A stretch of 41,151 nt of DNA, taken from NCBI GenBank assembly GCA_040757795.1, contig JBFLWG010000004.1:1-41151 (forward strand), given 5' to 3'. The notes under the pieces are model-generated. The model had not been told where the DNA came from and did no database searches. It saw only the letters and a program-made list of their open reading frames with translations. Source of the DNA: DYTO01 sp040757795. GTDB lineage: Archaea; Hadarchaeota; Hadarchaeia; Hadarchaeales; Hadarchaeaceae. The translations under genes were made by a program, and so were the position numbers. This document shows, piece by piece, positions 22,431-31,119 of the stretch (positions are counted from its first letter, which is position 1; every line of letters starts with the position of its first letter).

Positions 22431-24431
22431 TCAAGGTTGTTCAGGGACTCTTTCTGGTTCACTCACAGGGTCGCGCATTATTGCGAGTCGGGCAAGCCCA
22501 GCTTTTTCTGATATCGGCAGCGGCAGGTCTTCCAGCTGCCTCAAAACTTCAGAAGTCTGCGATATCAGCCGCTGAAGGTCGCCTTCCTCGCTGCCGCTGC
22601 TTGCTGCAAGCGACCTCCAGTCCATTTCCCCCCTTGCCCAGGCGTAAACTGCTGCCGCCCCAGAGTTTGCCTTGTTCCGCCGGCCCCCTTCGAAAGGTTC
22701 AGCGAAACCAGAGGTTGCAACCTTGTGCCGCCTCTCCACTGCATCCAGTTCAAACGCAAGTCTTCTCAAGGGGCCTAGGTCCAGCTTTGCAACGGCGAAG
22801 CGAGGCGCCCGCTCTATCATCAGAGCCGCTGCCCACCCGGCAAAGACTTCAGTGGGAAGTTCGTCCATCAGCCCTCTCCTGACCGCCTCCATTATCAGAA
22901 GAGATTTCTCATGCCGGATCAGCACACCCCAATCTCCATCATCCGTGAGCGTCCATTCTCCACCGAGATAACCAAGCAAGCGCAAAATTGTCGCCCGCTG
23001 CCTGAACTCATTCACAAGCCTCTGCCGCACTGACTGGGCTCGGCGGTGGCTTCGCCGCGCCGTTTGGTAGAACGCAAAGCTCTTGTCAACCACTTTCAGA
23101 GCTTCTTCATAACCTCGGCTCGCAAGCAGGTTGAGCACCTGGTAGTACTGTATACGGAAAGCCGACATCAGCTCTTCCGGCTCGCTTTCTGACAGCGCAA
23201 TTGCGTGCCTCAGATCGGCCACCTCCTGCGGGACAACCAGAACAAATCCGACCTTGTCTTTGCCGCGCCGCCCTGCCCTTCCCGTCATCTGGTGGAACTC
23301 AAGAGCAGTTATCGGGCGTTCGCCTTTTCTGTCCCCAACCCAAAGGGTCGGCAGCACGACGGTCCTGGCCGGGACATCCAAACCTGCCGCGAGGGTCGTG
23401 GTGGCAAACACGGCCTGAACCAGCCCCTCACGCAGCATCCTCTCAACAGAAATCTTCCACGCGGTAATGTGCCCGGCGTGGTGCGGCGCCACTCCCGCCT
23501 CTACGAGCTGCCGCGCCATGCGATGCTCCTTGATGTGCGGGAAAGATGTGGCCAGCTCTGAAAAAGCGGCCCGCCTGTCTTCCAGCCCGTCGTCCATCCT
23601 GAACCCTCGAAACATCCTGGCGGCCTGGTCGCAGTCTCGGCGCCTGGGGAGAAAAATAATCGCCGGCAGAAGGTTTTGCTGCTGTAGCATTCGAACAACT
23701 TGCACCGGATTGAAGTCGCGCCAGAGCAGCCGCCTAGCTTCCCTGTTTGGCAGGCTGTTTAGCACATCGAGTGGCAGAGGCCGGCCGAAGCGGTCCAGAA
23801 TCCCATAGCGCAGAGGCACAGGGCGCCCCTCGCTCCCCACCAGGATCAGTGTTGGCTTCTTGCCTTTCACAACCCTCATCCACCCAACAAGCTCCTCAGC
23901 GTTGGCTATAGTCGCGGAAAGCAGCAGAAGGCGGCTCTCAGGTGGTGTGAATATTATCACTTCCTCCCAAGTCACGCCCCTTTCCATCTCAGCGATGTAG
24001 TGGGCTTCATCCAGAACTATGAAAGAAGCGTCAACCGCGCCCCCGTAAAGCGAGTTTCGTAGGATCTCCGTCGTGGCCACTATGACAGGAGCGTGCGGGT
24101 TTTCCCTCCGTTCACCCGTAAGCAGCCCGACGTTGTCCTCTCCGAACAATTGCCGGAATCTGTCGTATTTCTGGTTGCTAAGAGCCTTGAGAGGGGTCGT
24201 GTACCAGCTGCGCTGCCCTCTCGACAGAAATTCTGCTATGGCCTGTTCGGCGATCCACGTCTTGCCGCTGCCTGTTGGTGCTACCACCATCGTGTCGTGC
24301 TCCAGGACAGATTGGAGCGCCCTTGACTGGAACTGGGACGGGACGAACGGTCGAGGTTCCGCCTCACCCATTCCGTCCAGAAAGTCTTTCATCAGAATTC
24401 GAGTGTCATGTCTGCCCAATCGATCCCCCAT
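22431..24431 (-). CDS. Ski2/Mtr4-like (HelY-type) DEAH-box RNA helicase
   Basis: 666 residues, superfamily 2. Motif I APTGSGKT, Ia TTPLKALSNQKY, II LDEAHY, III LLSATIAN, IV region PAIIFLPRRRDCD, V ATTTLAAGLDVPARTVV, VI HQMTGRAGRRG. After the winged-helix part the C-terminus (RGEMDWRSLAASSGSEEGDLQRLISQTSEVLRQL) resembles the DSHCT helical domain of Mtr4/Ski2 and bacterial HelY. Such helicases feed RNA to exonucleases or remodel RNPs; this type differs from Hel308 and is commoner in bacteria than in archaea, so transfer is possible. No exosome gene is next to it. The HD hydrolase gene lies just upstream. Confidence 0.88.
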   Translation of the reverse strand: MGDRLGRHDTRILMKDFLDGMGEAEPRPFVPSQFQSRALQSVLEHDTMVVAPTGSGKTWIAEQAIAEFLSRGQRSWYTTPLKALSNQKYDRFRQLFGEDNVGLLTGERRENPHAPVIVATTEILRNSLYGGAVDASFIVLDEAHYIAEMERGVTWEEVIIFTPPESRLLLLSATIANAEELVGWMRVVKGKKPTLILVGSEGRPVPLRYGILDRFGRPLPLDVLNSLPNREARRLLWRDFNPVQVVRMLQQQNLLPAIIFLPRRRDCDQAARMFRGFRMDDGLEDRRAAFSELATSFPHIKEHRMARQLVEAGVAPHHAGHITAWKISVERMLREGLVQAVFATTTLAAGLDVPARTVVLPTLWVGDRKGERPITALEFHQMTGRAGRRGKDKVGFVLVVPQEVADLRHAIALSESEPEELMSAFRIQYYQVLNLLASRGYEEALKVVDKSFAFYQTARRSHRRAQSVRQRLVNEFRQRATILRLLGYLGGEWTLTDDGDWGVLIRHEKSLLIMEAVRRGLMDELPTEVFAGWAAALMIERAPRFAVAKLDLGPLRRLAFELDAVERRHKVATSGFAEPFEGGRRNKANSGAAAVYAWARGEMDWRSLAASSGSEEGDLQRLISQTSEVLRQLEDLPLPISEKAGLARLAIMRDPVSEPERVPEQP

Positions 24432-24458
24432 CCAGGTGTTTTTTGTCTGTTGCTTCTT

Positions 24459-25040
24459 TCATTTTATGCCACGGTATTTTTTGTTCAGCTCCGCCACAAG
24501 CGCACGGACAGGCCCGAAAGTTGATTGGTAAGGCGACAAGTCCTTGTTAACTGCGCGCCAGAGTTCGTCGAGTTCTTTGGATTTTATCCCGCGCTCGCGA
24601 TATTTTATCGCTTGTACCAGCATTGATAGGTAATCGGCCGAGCGCACCAGTCTTGCCTCCGTTGATTTCCCTTTTTCATACTCCTCCCAGATTTCCAGGT
24701 AATCTTTTCCGTTCGGGGTCCCGCGCAGCATTTCTTCTAAAGCTCTCCGCTCCATCTCTCTCTTGTTTCCTGTGCCGAGGTGCTTCAGCGCAGTGTGTGG
24801 ATAATCTCCAGTCAAGGCCTCCGCCCAGTCATGGATTATTGCCATGCTCAGGGCTCTCCCGAGATCAAGCTCCATTTTTTCCCTTTCGAGGTCCCCGGCC
24901 AGCAGAAGGGTAATTGCGGAGACATCGAAGCTGTGTTGCGCGACATCCTCGACATCCGCAAGAGGGACGTTACAGAAAAGCCATCCGGTGCGCGGCAACC
25001 TGTCCAGATTTTCCAGCCTGTTGAGCAAGTCGCTTTTCAT
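24459..25040 (-). CDS. HD-domain hydrolase, YfbR/HDDC2-like
   Basis: 193 residues. Metal ligands are visible in QHSFDVS and IIHDWAEALTGDYPH (H...HD) and SADYLSMLVQAIKYRE (distal Asp). The short all-helical HD fold with these motifs is that of YfbR/HDDC2 5'-deoxynucleotidases, which remove phosphate from dNMPs. It lies 46 bp downstream of deoxyhypusine synthase on the same strand. Substrate inferred from family only. Confidence 0.85.
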   Translation of the reverse strand: MKSDLLNRLENLDRLPRTGWLFCNVPLADVEDVAQHSFDVSAITLLLAGDLEREKMELDLGRALSMAIIHDWAEALTGDYPHTALKHLGTGNKREMERRALEEMLRGTPNGKDYLEIWEEYEKGKSTEARLVRSADYLSMLVQAIKYRERGIKSKELDELWRAVNKDLSPYQSTFGPVRALVAELNKKYRGIK

Positions 25041-25086
25041 CAGAAAAACTGTGTTTTGGGTGGATTTGATGATTTTGGTGGGCGAA

Positions 25087-26028
25087 CTACAGCCGCTCCA
25101 TCAGAGCACCGACCATGAGGGGCAGCAATACAGTGGCATCTCCTTCGGCAGTGACATGTTTGGCCTTTTCTTTGAGCTTCCCCCAGGAGACCGCTTCTCT
25201 AGTTCTTGCCCCGCTCAAGCTGCCATCCCACTCAGGAGCAGTTGTTATGTAAACAGCGTAATCGAGTCCAGAATGAAAGAGGTTCCACCAAAGAACATGA
25301 TGCTTGCTGATCCCGCCCCCAATCATCAACGCCCCGGTTTTTTTTGCAGAAAAAACCACGTCAGCCAGCTCCTGTTGTTCCTTGAACTGGTCGAGCTTGA
25401 ATGCTCGGTGGTCCTGCCAGAATAACCATAGCTGGCTTCCGAACGCCCCGTCAAAAATCCCGGGAACGTATACAGGCACCTTGTTCTTCCAAGCCCAGTA
25501 AACTATGGAACTTTTGTTGTCAATCCTTTTCCCAAACTCCCAAACAAGCTCTTTCCCGGTCAACTCGCGCCGCCCTTCCTTCCAGAGTTCTTTGAGAATC
25601 GGCTGCATTTTCTCCTCCAGTACAAGCCCGTAGCTTTCGTTCGGCACGAGGACATTCCCCAGCCTGTTTATCCCGGCGCGGCGAAGCTTGCCATCGTCCA
25701 TCATGAAGTCGCCGTGATAGTAGGACTTCCAGGATCGGGCCAGATCGTGGTCAAGAGTTCCGCATGTTGTTATCACTAGGTCAACCAGCTTTTTTTTCAC
25801 AAGATCCTTGATGACCCCGCGGCACCCAGTCGCGACTATGCAGGCAGGGAAAGAAAGAAACTTCACGCAGTCCTTGTCGCGCTGCATCTGCTCAAGGATG
25901 TCGACAGAGGCGGCGATGTTCTTCGCGACGAAACCTCCACCGTTACCCATCTGCCGTACAAGTTCATCTGCGGTCATTCCCTTTCGAAGGGAGACGTCCG
26001 AAACCCGGCGGCCCAAATTCTTGACCAT
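25087..26028 (-). CDS. dys: Deoxyhypusine synthase
   Basis: 313 residues. Transfers the aminobutyl group of spermidine to a lysine of translation factor aIF5A. GNGGGFVAKNIAASVDIL, VDLVITTCGTLDHDLAR, VPVYVPGIFDGAFGSQLW and the active-site lysine in GGGISKHHVLW are conserved. Length is normal for archaeal DHS. ATG at 26028. First gene of a minus-strand run with the HD hydrolase and the helicase. Confidence 0.96.
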   Translation of the reverse strand: MVKNLGRRVSDVSLRKGMTADELVRQMGNGGGFVAKNIAASVDILEQMQRDKDCVKFLSFPACIVATGCRGVIKDLVKKKLVDLVITTCGTLDHDLARSWKSYYHGDFMMDDGKLRRAGINRLGNVLVPNESYGLVLEEKMQPILKELWKEGRRELTGKELVWEFGKRIDNKSSIVYWAWKNKVPVYVPGIFDGAFGSQLWLFWQDHRAFKLDQFKEQQELADVVFSAKKTGALMIGGGISKHHVLWWNLFHSGLDYAVYITTAPEWDGSLSGARTREAVSWGKLKEKAKHVTAEGDATVLLPLMVGALMERL

Positions 26029-26131
26029 TCAATCAACAACTACTTGCAGCTGGGGTCTTAAATCGTTCCAAATCCCGCCGCCAGCCGAAAGAGTTTAATT
26101 GAGCCTGTGCAGAACTGTAACTGGTGAAGTG

Positions 26132-26395
26132 ATGGAAGGTCCAATGGAAAAGGAGTTGGTCGGGAAAGTGACCCACTACTTCTCGAAGATAGGGGTGGGG
26201 GTCATAGAACTCTCCGATGTGCTCAAGGCCGGCGATAAGATTTCAGTGGAGGGCGCCACAACAAACTTTCAGCAGCCAGTCCAGTCGATGCAGATAGAGC
26301 ACAAAAATGTGCCGCAGGCAGCGAAGGGGCAGTCGATAGGCATAAAGTTGGAGCAGCGTGCGAGAGAGGGAGACCTAGTTTTCAAGCTGGGTTAA
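26132..26395 (+). CDS. EF-Tu domain-2-like small protein
   Basis: 87 residues from ATG 26132, four bases after GGTGAAGTG. ELVGKVTHYFSKIGVGVIELSDVLKAGDKISVEG followed by GQSIGIKLEQRAREGDLVFKL is a translation-factor beta-barrel (EF-Tu domain 2 / U32 peptidase C-terminal-like) standing alone; archaeal annotations call it 'translation elongation factor-like protein'. No GTPase domain. Role unknown, perhaps RNA or ribosome binding. AGTTTAATTG about 35-40 bp upstream may be its TATA box. Confidence 0.75.
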   Translation: MEGPMEKELVGKVTHYFSKIGVGVIELSDVLKAGDKISVEGATTNFQQPVQSMQIEHKNVPQAAKGQSIGIKLEQRAREGDLVFKLG

Positions 26396-27177
26396 CTCTT
26401 GCCTGACTTCAACTTCTCAAAAACACGATCTGCCAGCTCAAGGAAAGCCCGCCCAGCCGATGACTTGGGCGCGTGTCTGACCACTGGAACTCCCGCCGTC
26501 AGGCTTTCTCTAACTTTTTCATCGTCAGGGATCGTCATGAGCAGAGGCCAGCCCAAGTTGTTCTTCACCTCAGAGATTGGAACCTCGTACTTCTTCCCCC
26601 GGACCTTGTTCAGAACCACTCCCATCACAGGGACCCGGTAGCGTTCGGCCGCCCTGAATGTCCTGAGCGTGCTTGCGATTGTCGGTATCTCCGGGTTTGT
26701 GACTATCAGCATGTCGTCGCAAGCCTTTATCGCCGCGACAGTCTCGGTACCAAGGCCCGGCGCGGAGTCAACAATTATCAGCTTGTAGTTTTTTCTGAGA
26801 GGCTCTAGCACAGTTTTGAAGTCAACCAAGGGCGTGTCGCCCTCGTAAGCGAGCGATCCAGGGATGGCGTGCAGCTTTTCCCCCACCACATGTATCGCCT
26901 TTTCCACCGGCGCCGTCCCTATCAGAACGTCATGAATGCTGATCTCGACGTCTATGATACCAAGGTGGAGGCCCAAGTTAGGCGCCGAGAGGTTCGCATC
27001 AACAACCAACACTCCATCCATCTTTTCGCTAAGAACCGCGCTCAGGTTTGACACAGTGGTGGTCTTCCCAACACCACCCTTGCATGAAAAAACACCCAAT
27101 ATTTTCGCCCTTCGCTGGGTTATTTCTGGACGCCTTCCTCTTTCTTTTAACTGCCCGATGATTTCCTCTGTCTTCAT
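26392..27177 (-). CDS. MinD/ParA-family ATPase, second copy
   Basis: 261 residues from ATG 27177 (TTG 27201 in frame). An N-terminal basic helix (KTEEIIGQLKERGRRPEITQRRA) precedes deviant Walker A CKGGVGKTTT, switch I DANLSAPNLGLHLG, and Walker B LIIVDSAPGLGTE. Not closely alike the MinD at 12419. Last gene of a tight unit with a winged-helix protein and a membrane-anchored PGF-pre-PGF protein, suggesting that it works at the membrane with them. It overlaps the plus-strand EF-like gene by four bases at the 3' end. Confidence 0.88.
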   Translation of the reverse strand: MKTEEIIGQLKERGRRPEITQRRAKILGVFSCKGGVGKTTTVSNLSAVLSEKMDGVLVVDANLSAPNLGLHLGIIDVEISIHDVLIGTAPVEKAIHVVGEKLHAIPGSLAYEGDTPLVDFKTVLEPLRKNYKLIIVDSAPGLGTETVAAIKACDDMLIVTNPEIPTIASTLRTFRAAERYRVPVMGVVLNKVRGKKYEVPISEVKNNLGWPLLMTIPDDEKVRESLTAGVPVVRHAPKSSAGRAFLELADRVFEKLKSGKS

Positions 27178-27201
27178 TGCCCTTTTGCCCGGATTTTGCA
27201 A

Positions 27202-27519
27202 CTAATCACTCACGAGCTTGGCGCCGTTCTTTAATTCATCCGCAGCCCTGATGCCAGCGTCTTTTCCAGCTTGGGTGAGTATGAATTGCGTCACGAGACC
27301 TTCGGTCCTTTTTGCAACAAGGCCACCATTCAGAAAAGTCTCCAACACATTTTCGACGCGTTTAGGGTTGGGCGCAAAACCTCTCGATGAAAATATGGAG
27401 TTAATCAACTCATACCGGCTCATTGGCCCGCGCGAGTACAGCATCCACAGTACAACTTGGTCCAGCTTGTTTGACAGTGAAGCCAGATCCCCCCCGTTCA
27501 AGCTACGATTGCTTTCCAC
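27202..27519 (-). CDS. Winged-helix protein
   Basis: 105 residues from a GTG at 27519, with GGAG six bases upstream. Helix-turn-helix plus wing: LDQVVLWMLYSRGPMSRYELINSIF, NPKRVENVLETFLNGGLVAKRTEGLVTQFILTQAGKDA. Resembles archaeal PadR/MarR-like small regulators. Its start lies within the end of the PGF-pre-PGF gene (17-bp overlap) and its stop is 24 bp before the MinD-like ATG, so all three are one operon. Confidence 0.75.
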   Translation of the reverse strand: MESNRSLNGGDLASLSNKLDQVVLWMLYSRGPMSRYELINSIFSSRGFAPNPKRVENVLETFLNGGLVAKRTEGLVTQFILTQAGKDAGIRAADELKNGAKLVSD

Positions 27520-28300
27520 CCTTTTCTCCCCCTATTGTTTTTTTCTTCAGCCTTTTTAATTTAACCACATCCCCCCTGTAAGAGCCCTTTTTGCCTGGCG
27601 CGGTCCTCAGCTTCTCAACTTTGGCCTGCGGAAGGCCCGGGGCAGCAGCCTCGCGGAGCCGCTTAACGGCAGCCGCCATGTTTTTTTCGGCACCTGGCGG
27701 CGGCGGGGCCGTTTCAGTGCCAACATCTTTTTTGAGTTTTTTCACGGAGACAAACATCCTCCTCGGCCGAATCAGGAACCAGTAGATCAGCGAAGCAGCG
27801 ATTATCCCGGATATGAGGATGAGGACGCCGGCCGCCGTTGGTGGTTGCCCTGAAGGCCGCCCAGCTATGGCAAATGTGGAAAGTCCGGCAGTTTGCGCCA
27901 CATAAGTCAGCGTTTCACCGGGTTCCGTCAGCTGGGTTGGCAGTTCACTCCAGCTGTTGTCCAGCCTAAGAAGCACGGCACTGTTTTCATTTACATAGTT
28001 CTGCTCAAGCCAGAGGCGCGGGATTTTGAACTCCACTTCAGCCCGGGTGGCCAAGCCCTGCGCGTCTATTATCAAGTAGGCGTAGACGGAAAGTTGCGGA
28101 GGCTGCGGCGGAGGCGATGTCAGAACTTCTATTGTTATGAGGACATTTTCGGGCTGGTTGTCGAACCAGGCGGTGAGCCTTCTGACGGGCAGGTCGGTCG
28201 TGAAAACATTTCGTACATAGCCTTGGTTGTCAGCGGCTACCGCTACAGGCGCGGGCCCCGTCAGCGCCAGAGCCGCCAGGCAAAGGACGCATAATCTCAT
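27503..28300 (-). CDS. PGF-pre-PGF-domain membrane protein with basic cytoplasmic tail
   Basis: 265 residues. Signal peptide (about 1-23), then a PGF-pre-PGF-like domain (about 70-150): VEFKIPRLWLEQNYVNENSAVLLRLDNSW, LPTQLTEPGETLTYVAQTAGLSTFAIAG. That domain usually precedes an archaeosortase PGF-CTERM signal; here it is followed instead by a membrane span (about 155-176, VLILISGIIAASLIYWFLI) and a 90-residue Lys/Arg-rich cytoplasmic tail. Same architecture (outside part, one span, basic tail) as the protein at 13489. Operon with a winged helix and a MinD-like ATPase that could dock on the tail. Confidence 0.78.
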   Translation of the reverse strand: MRLCVLCLAALALTGPAPVAVAADNQGYVRNVFTTDLPVRRLTAWFDNQPENVLITIEVLTSPPPQPPQLSVYAYLIIDAQGLATRAEVEFKIPRLWLEQNYVNENSAVLLRLDNSWSELPTQLTEPGETLTYVAQTAGLSTFAIAGRPSGQPPTAAGVLILISGIIAASLIYWFLIRPRRMFVSVKKLKKDVGTETAPPPPGAEKNMAAAVKRLREAAAPGLPQAKVEKLRTAPGKKGSYRGDVVKLKRLKKKTIGGEKGGKQS

Positions 28301-28385
28301 CCGCCAACTTAAGATGTAATCCCCAAATCCTCTTCTTTTGTTTCTTTTTATTTAAGCGGAATCTTGGACCAGTTTCAAATTTTTT

Positions 28386-28400
28386 CGAAACATTTAAAGC
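28386..28400 (+). promoter_or_regulatory. BRE/TATA promoter of the gene at 28422
   Basis: Contains CGAAACATTTAAAG, a good archaeal BRE-TATA match, centred about 28 bp before the ATG; the transcript is probably leaderless. Confidence 0.55.
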
Positions 28401-28421
28401 GACGAAGATTAAGGTTTTTGT

Positions 28422-29063
28422 ATGAAGAAGAACGAGCGGGTCATCCGGCAGGTGCTTTATTGGGTGTTTGAGCAAAACAAACGGTTCATGAACCAGAAGG
28501 CGATATCCGCGGCGTGCCGAGTCTCCCTTGGGACTGTAAATCCGATCATAAACAGGCTGGAGCGGCTTGGGGCGATAGAGAAAAAACCACTTGGATTTTC
28601 TGTCAGTGATGTGGGAAGGATTTTGATGTACTGGGGCAGCACCCGTGACATTGACCAGGACATAGTTTACACTACAAGCAGCCACCTCCCACCCAGGGAA
28701 ATAGAAAAAAATCTACCGCACGGGTCGATTTTAACGGCGTATTCAGGCTTCAGGGCCAAGGTTGGTTCAGTGCCTTCTGAATACAGAGTGGTCCATGTTT
28801 ATGCTGATTCTGCTGATATGCGACGAAGGTTTCCGCTCAGGAGAGGTCGGCCAGACAACATAGTCGTTCTCAAGCCAGACGAACACCTCCAAAAACTGAG
28901 CCACGGAGGCGCGGTGCCCGTTGGGCAGCTTTATGTAGACCTCTGGCAGCTCGGGGCCCCAGCGAAAATTTTTGTGGACGAGCTGTCAAAGAGGATGAAG
29001 CTGACGGAAGTGGAGGCCATGAAAGGGATAATAAAAAGGGCGCGTGAACAGCCCGTCTCCTAA
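28422..29063 (+). CDS. Winged-helix regulator with AbiEi-like C-terminal domain
   Basis: 213 residues. N-terminal winged helix (about 1-75; NQKAISAACRVSLGTVNPIINRLERLGAI). The rest (about 80-205), with YSGFRAKVGSVP, VVHVYADS, NIVVLKPDEHL and GQLYVDLWQLGAPAKIFVDEL, is reminiscent of AbiEi-type antitoxin/regulator C-terminal domains (vDLw..g.pA motif). No toxin-like nucleotidyltransferase gene is adjacent, so a simple transcription regulator is more likely than a toxin-antitoxin pair. No ribosome site; TATA about 28 bp upstream suggests leaderless expression. Confidence 0.65.
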   Translation: MKKNERVIRQVLYWVFEQNKRFMNQKAISAACRVSLGTVNPIINRLERLGAIEKKPLGFSVSDVGRILMYWGSTRDIDQDIVYTTSSHLPPREIEKNLPHGSILTAYSGFRAKVGSVPSEYRVVHVYADSADMRRRFPLRRGRPDNIVVLKPDEHLQKLSHGGAVPVGQLYVDLWQLGAPAKIFVDELSKRMKLTEVEAMKGIIKRAREQPVS

Positions 29064-29076
29064 AAACAGTCGGCCG

Positions 29077-30357
29077 TCATCCTTGCCTTTTTATGTCAAT
29101 CTTGAACGAGTGGGCGGAACACGAGATGCAGGGGTCATAGCTTCGGATTAGCATCCCGCTCAACTTGGCGAGCTCTTCATCCGAGGAATCCATCCGGTCC
29201 TTCACCAGCGCCGTTAGGACCTCTTCCATGTTCGCTAGATTTTGCGCTGTAGGAGGAATTATCCTCACCTGCTTTATCCTTCCGGAAGCATCGAGCTCGT
29301 ACTCATGGTACAGCATACCCCTCGGCGCCTCTGTTATCCATGCCCCCCTCGATGCTTTTGGTTCAACAGGAACTCGGGTCCTAGAAGGCTCTTTGTAATC
29401 TTCCAGTATTTCCACCGCGTCTTCTATCGCGTTTATCGTCTCGATCAGCCTTGCGATATTCTGTGTGAAGACGTTTTTTTCATCAACGGCAGCGGCGTAC
29501 CTCTTCGGAACGGGACGCAGGGAGTCCAAGTTCAGCTTCAGCCTTGATAGCGGCCCGACAAGAAAAGTGCCCCTGCCTTTCACCCTAGCGTGGTAAGCTG
29601 TGGAGTGAGGTACCTGAAATTCCTCAATGTTTTTGGAAAAATCCGCCTGTTTTATATGGAGCCCCCTGTTTGACATTACATCCCCGGCAAGCATGGGGTA
29701 CACCGCCTGGTCCCACAGAGACGATATTTCAACGTTGTAGTCAAGCTCCGGCATGGCCACCTTGTCCAAAACCCAGTCGGTCACCGTTTGCAAGTTTTTT
29801 TCCGCGTCTTTCAGCGGCCCCAGCATAGCTTTCAGCCTGCTGGCGGAAGGAAGGCCGGTGAACCCGCCCACGCAAGCGCTAATCGGGTGCGTTGTCCTGC
29901 CCCCCACAAGCGCCATTATCTTGTCTCCGGTGCTTTTGGTTTCAAGCCCTATTTTGACTATGTCCGGGTGCTCTTTCAAAATGCCCAGAACATCCTTTTT
30001 GCCCAAGAAGTCCGGGAGTGCCAGAAGGAAGAAATGGAGAGCGTGGCTTTGTATCCACTCGCCGCAGTAGAAGAGCCTCCTGACTTTTTCAATGTCTTCG
30101 TCCACCGCCACCTCGAAGGCATTTTCTATGGCCTTTGAGGAGCTCATCTGGTAAGCGACTGGGCATATCCCGCAAATCCTAGCGGTTATGTCAGTGACAT
30201 CCTTGTAGCTCCTCCCCACAAGAAAGGCCTCGAAGAACCTCGGCGGCTCGAAGATGTTCACTTCGGTTTCTATCTTGCCGCCCTCTATTTTCACGCGCAC
30301 CCTTCCCTCGCCTTCAACCCTTGTTAACGGGTTCACTCCAAATATCCTGCTGCTCAA
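29077..30357 (-). CDS. hydA: Sulfhydrogenase-type NiFe hydrogenase, large (alpha) subunit
   Basis: 426 residues carrying the NiFe site: RICGICP near residue 60 and DPCISCSAH near the C-terminus give the four cysteine ligands. The tail SFKIDIKRQG after the final His is the extension removed by a maturation endopeptidase; neither that protease nor the Hyp proteins are encoded here. Group 3b cytosolic hydrogenase, which couples H2 and NADP(H), and in Pyrococcus can also reduce elemental sulfur or polysulfide. Its start overlaps hydD by four bases (ATGA). Confidence 0.96.
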   Translation of the reverse strand: MSSRIFGVNPLTRVEGEGRVRVKIEGGKIETEVNIFEPPRFFEAFLVGRSYKDVTDITARICGICPVAYQMSSSKAIENAFEVAVDEDIEKVRRLFYCGEWIQSHALHFFLLALPDFLGKKDVLGILKEHPDIVKIGLETKSTGDKIMALVGGRTTHPISACVGGFTGLPSASRLKAMLGPLKDAEKNLQTVTDWVLDKVAMPELDYNVEISSLWDQAVYPMLAGDVMSNRGLHIKQADFSKNIEEFQVPHSTAYHARVKGRGTFLVGPLSRLKLNLDSLRPVPKRYAAAVDEKNVFTQNIARLIETINAIEDAVEILEDYKEPSRTRVPVEPKASRGAWITEAPRGMLYHEYELDASGRIKQVRIIPPTAQNLANMEEVLTALVKDRMDSSDEELAKLSGMLIRSYDPCISCSAHSFKIDIKRQG

Positions 30358-31118
30358 ACGTCTACCTCCCTGAACTTTCTGGAGAAGCCTGTGAACTCCC
30401 TAAACTTGTGCTGTATTTCATAGTCTTTGAGGCCGATCTCCTTGAATTTGTCTTTCAGTGCGTCCGCATTTATCTCCTCCATCGGGCCGAAGCAGGAGTA
30501 GCAGTCCCGCCTGTATGAGGGACAAAGAGCCCCGCAGCCGTTCACTGTCACAGGCCCCATGCATGGCAGCCCCCTACCAACAAGGACGCAGATGTTGCCA
30601 AGCCTCTTGCACTGCATGCAAACGCTCTGCCTTTCTATCCTGGGCCTCTTCCCGGAGAAAAGCGACGCGACCAAGTCAATAAGATAGGCCTCGTTTATCG
30701 GGCACCCCTGAAGCTCATAATCAAGTTTGACATGTTCGGATATCGGAGTTGATTTTTCAAGAGTTTCTATCCACTCAGGGTTCTTGTAAATAATGTTGCA
30801 GAACTCTTTCGCGGAGCGCCAGTTCCTTAGCGACTGAATCCCGCCCGCCGTAGCGCAGGCACCAATTGTGACCATCAACTTCGACTGTTCCCTTATCTGT
30901 TTCACCCTTTCGATGTGTTCTGGGACGGAGACCGAGCCCTCGACCAGCGCCAAGTCGTACGGGCCGCCGAGTTTCGTGTCGGTGGCCTCAGCAAAATATC
31001 TGACATCAATATTTTCTGCAATGAATAGCGGGAACTGTTCCACCAGCCGGATTACAGCAAGCTGGCAGCCGTCGCACGAGGCGAACTTGAACACCCCGAG
31101 CTTCAACTTCTCGGCCAT
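30354..31118 (-). CDS. hydD: Sulfhydrogenase-type NiFe hydrogenase, small (delta) subunit
   Basis: 254 residues. ASCDGCQL starts the proximal cluster, with GACATAGG and LQGCPINEAYL completing it; CMQCKRLGNIC, GLPCMGPVTVNGCGALCPSYRRDCYSC supplies ligands for the further clusters. It relays electrons between the NiFe site and the diaphorase-like subunits. Starts one base after hydG stops. Confidence 0.96.
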   Translation of the reverse strand: MAEKLKLGVFKFASCDGCQLAVIRLVEQFPLFIAENIDVRYFAEATDTKLGGPYDLALVEGSVSVPEHIERVKQIREQSKLMVTIGACATAGGIQSLRNWRSAKEFCNIIYKNPEWIETLEKSTPISEHVKLDYELQGCPINEAYLIDLVASLFSGKRPRIERQSVCMQCKRLGNICVLVGRGLPCMGPVTVNGCGALCPSYRRDCYSCFGPMEEINADALKDKFKEIGLKDYEIQHKFREFTGFSRKFREVDV

Positions 31119-31119
31119 T

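Noticed and set aside
28422..29063. Type IV toxin-antitoxin system (AbiEi/AbiEii)
   Set aside because: Only an AbiEi-like regulator domain is seen; no nucleotidyltransferase toxin gene on either side.
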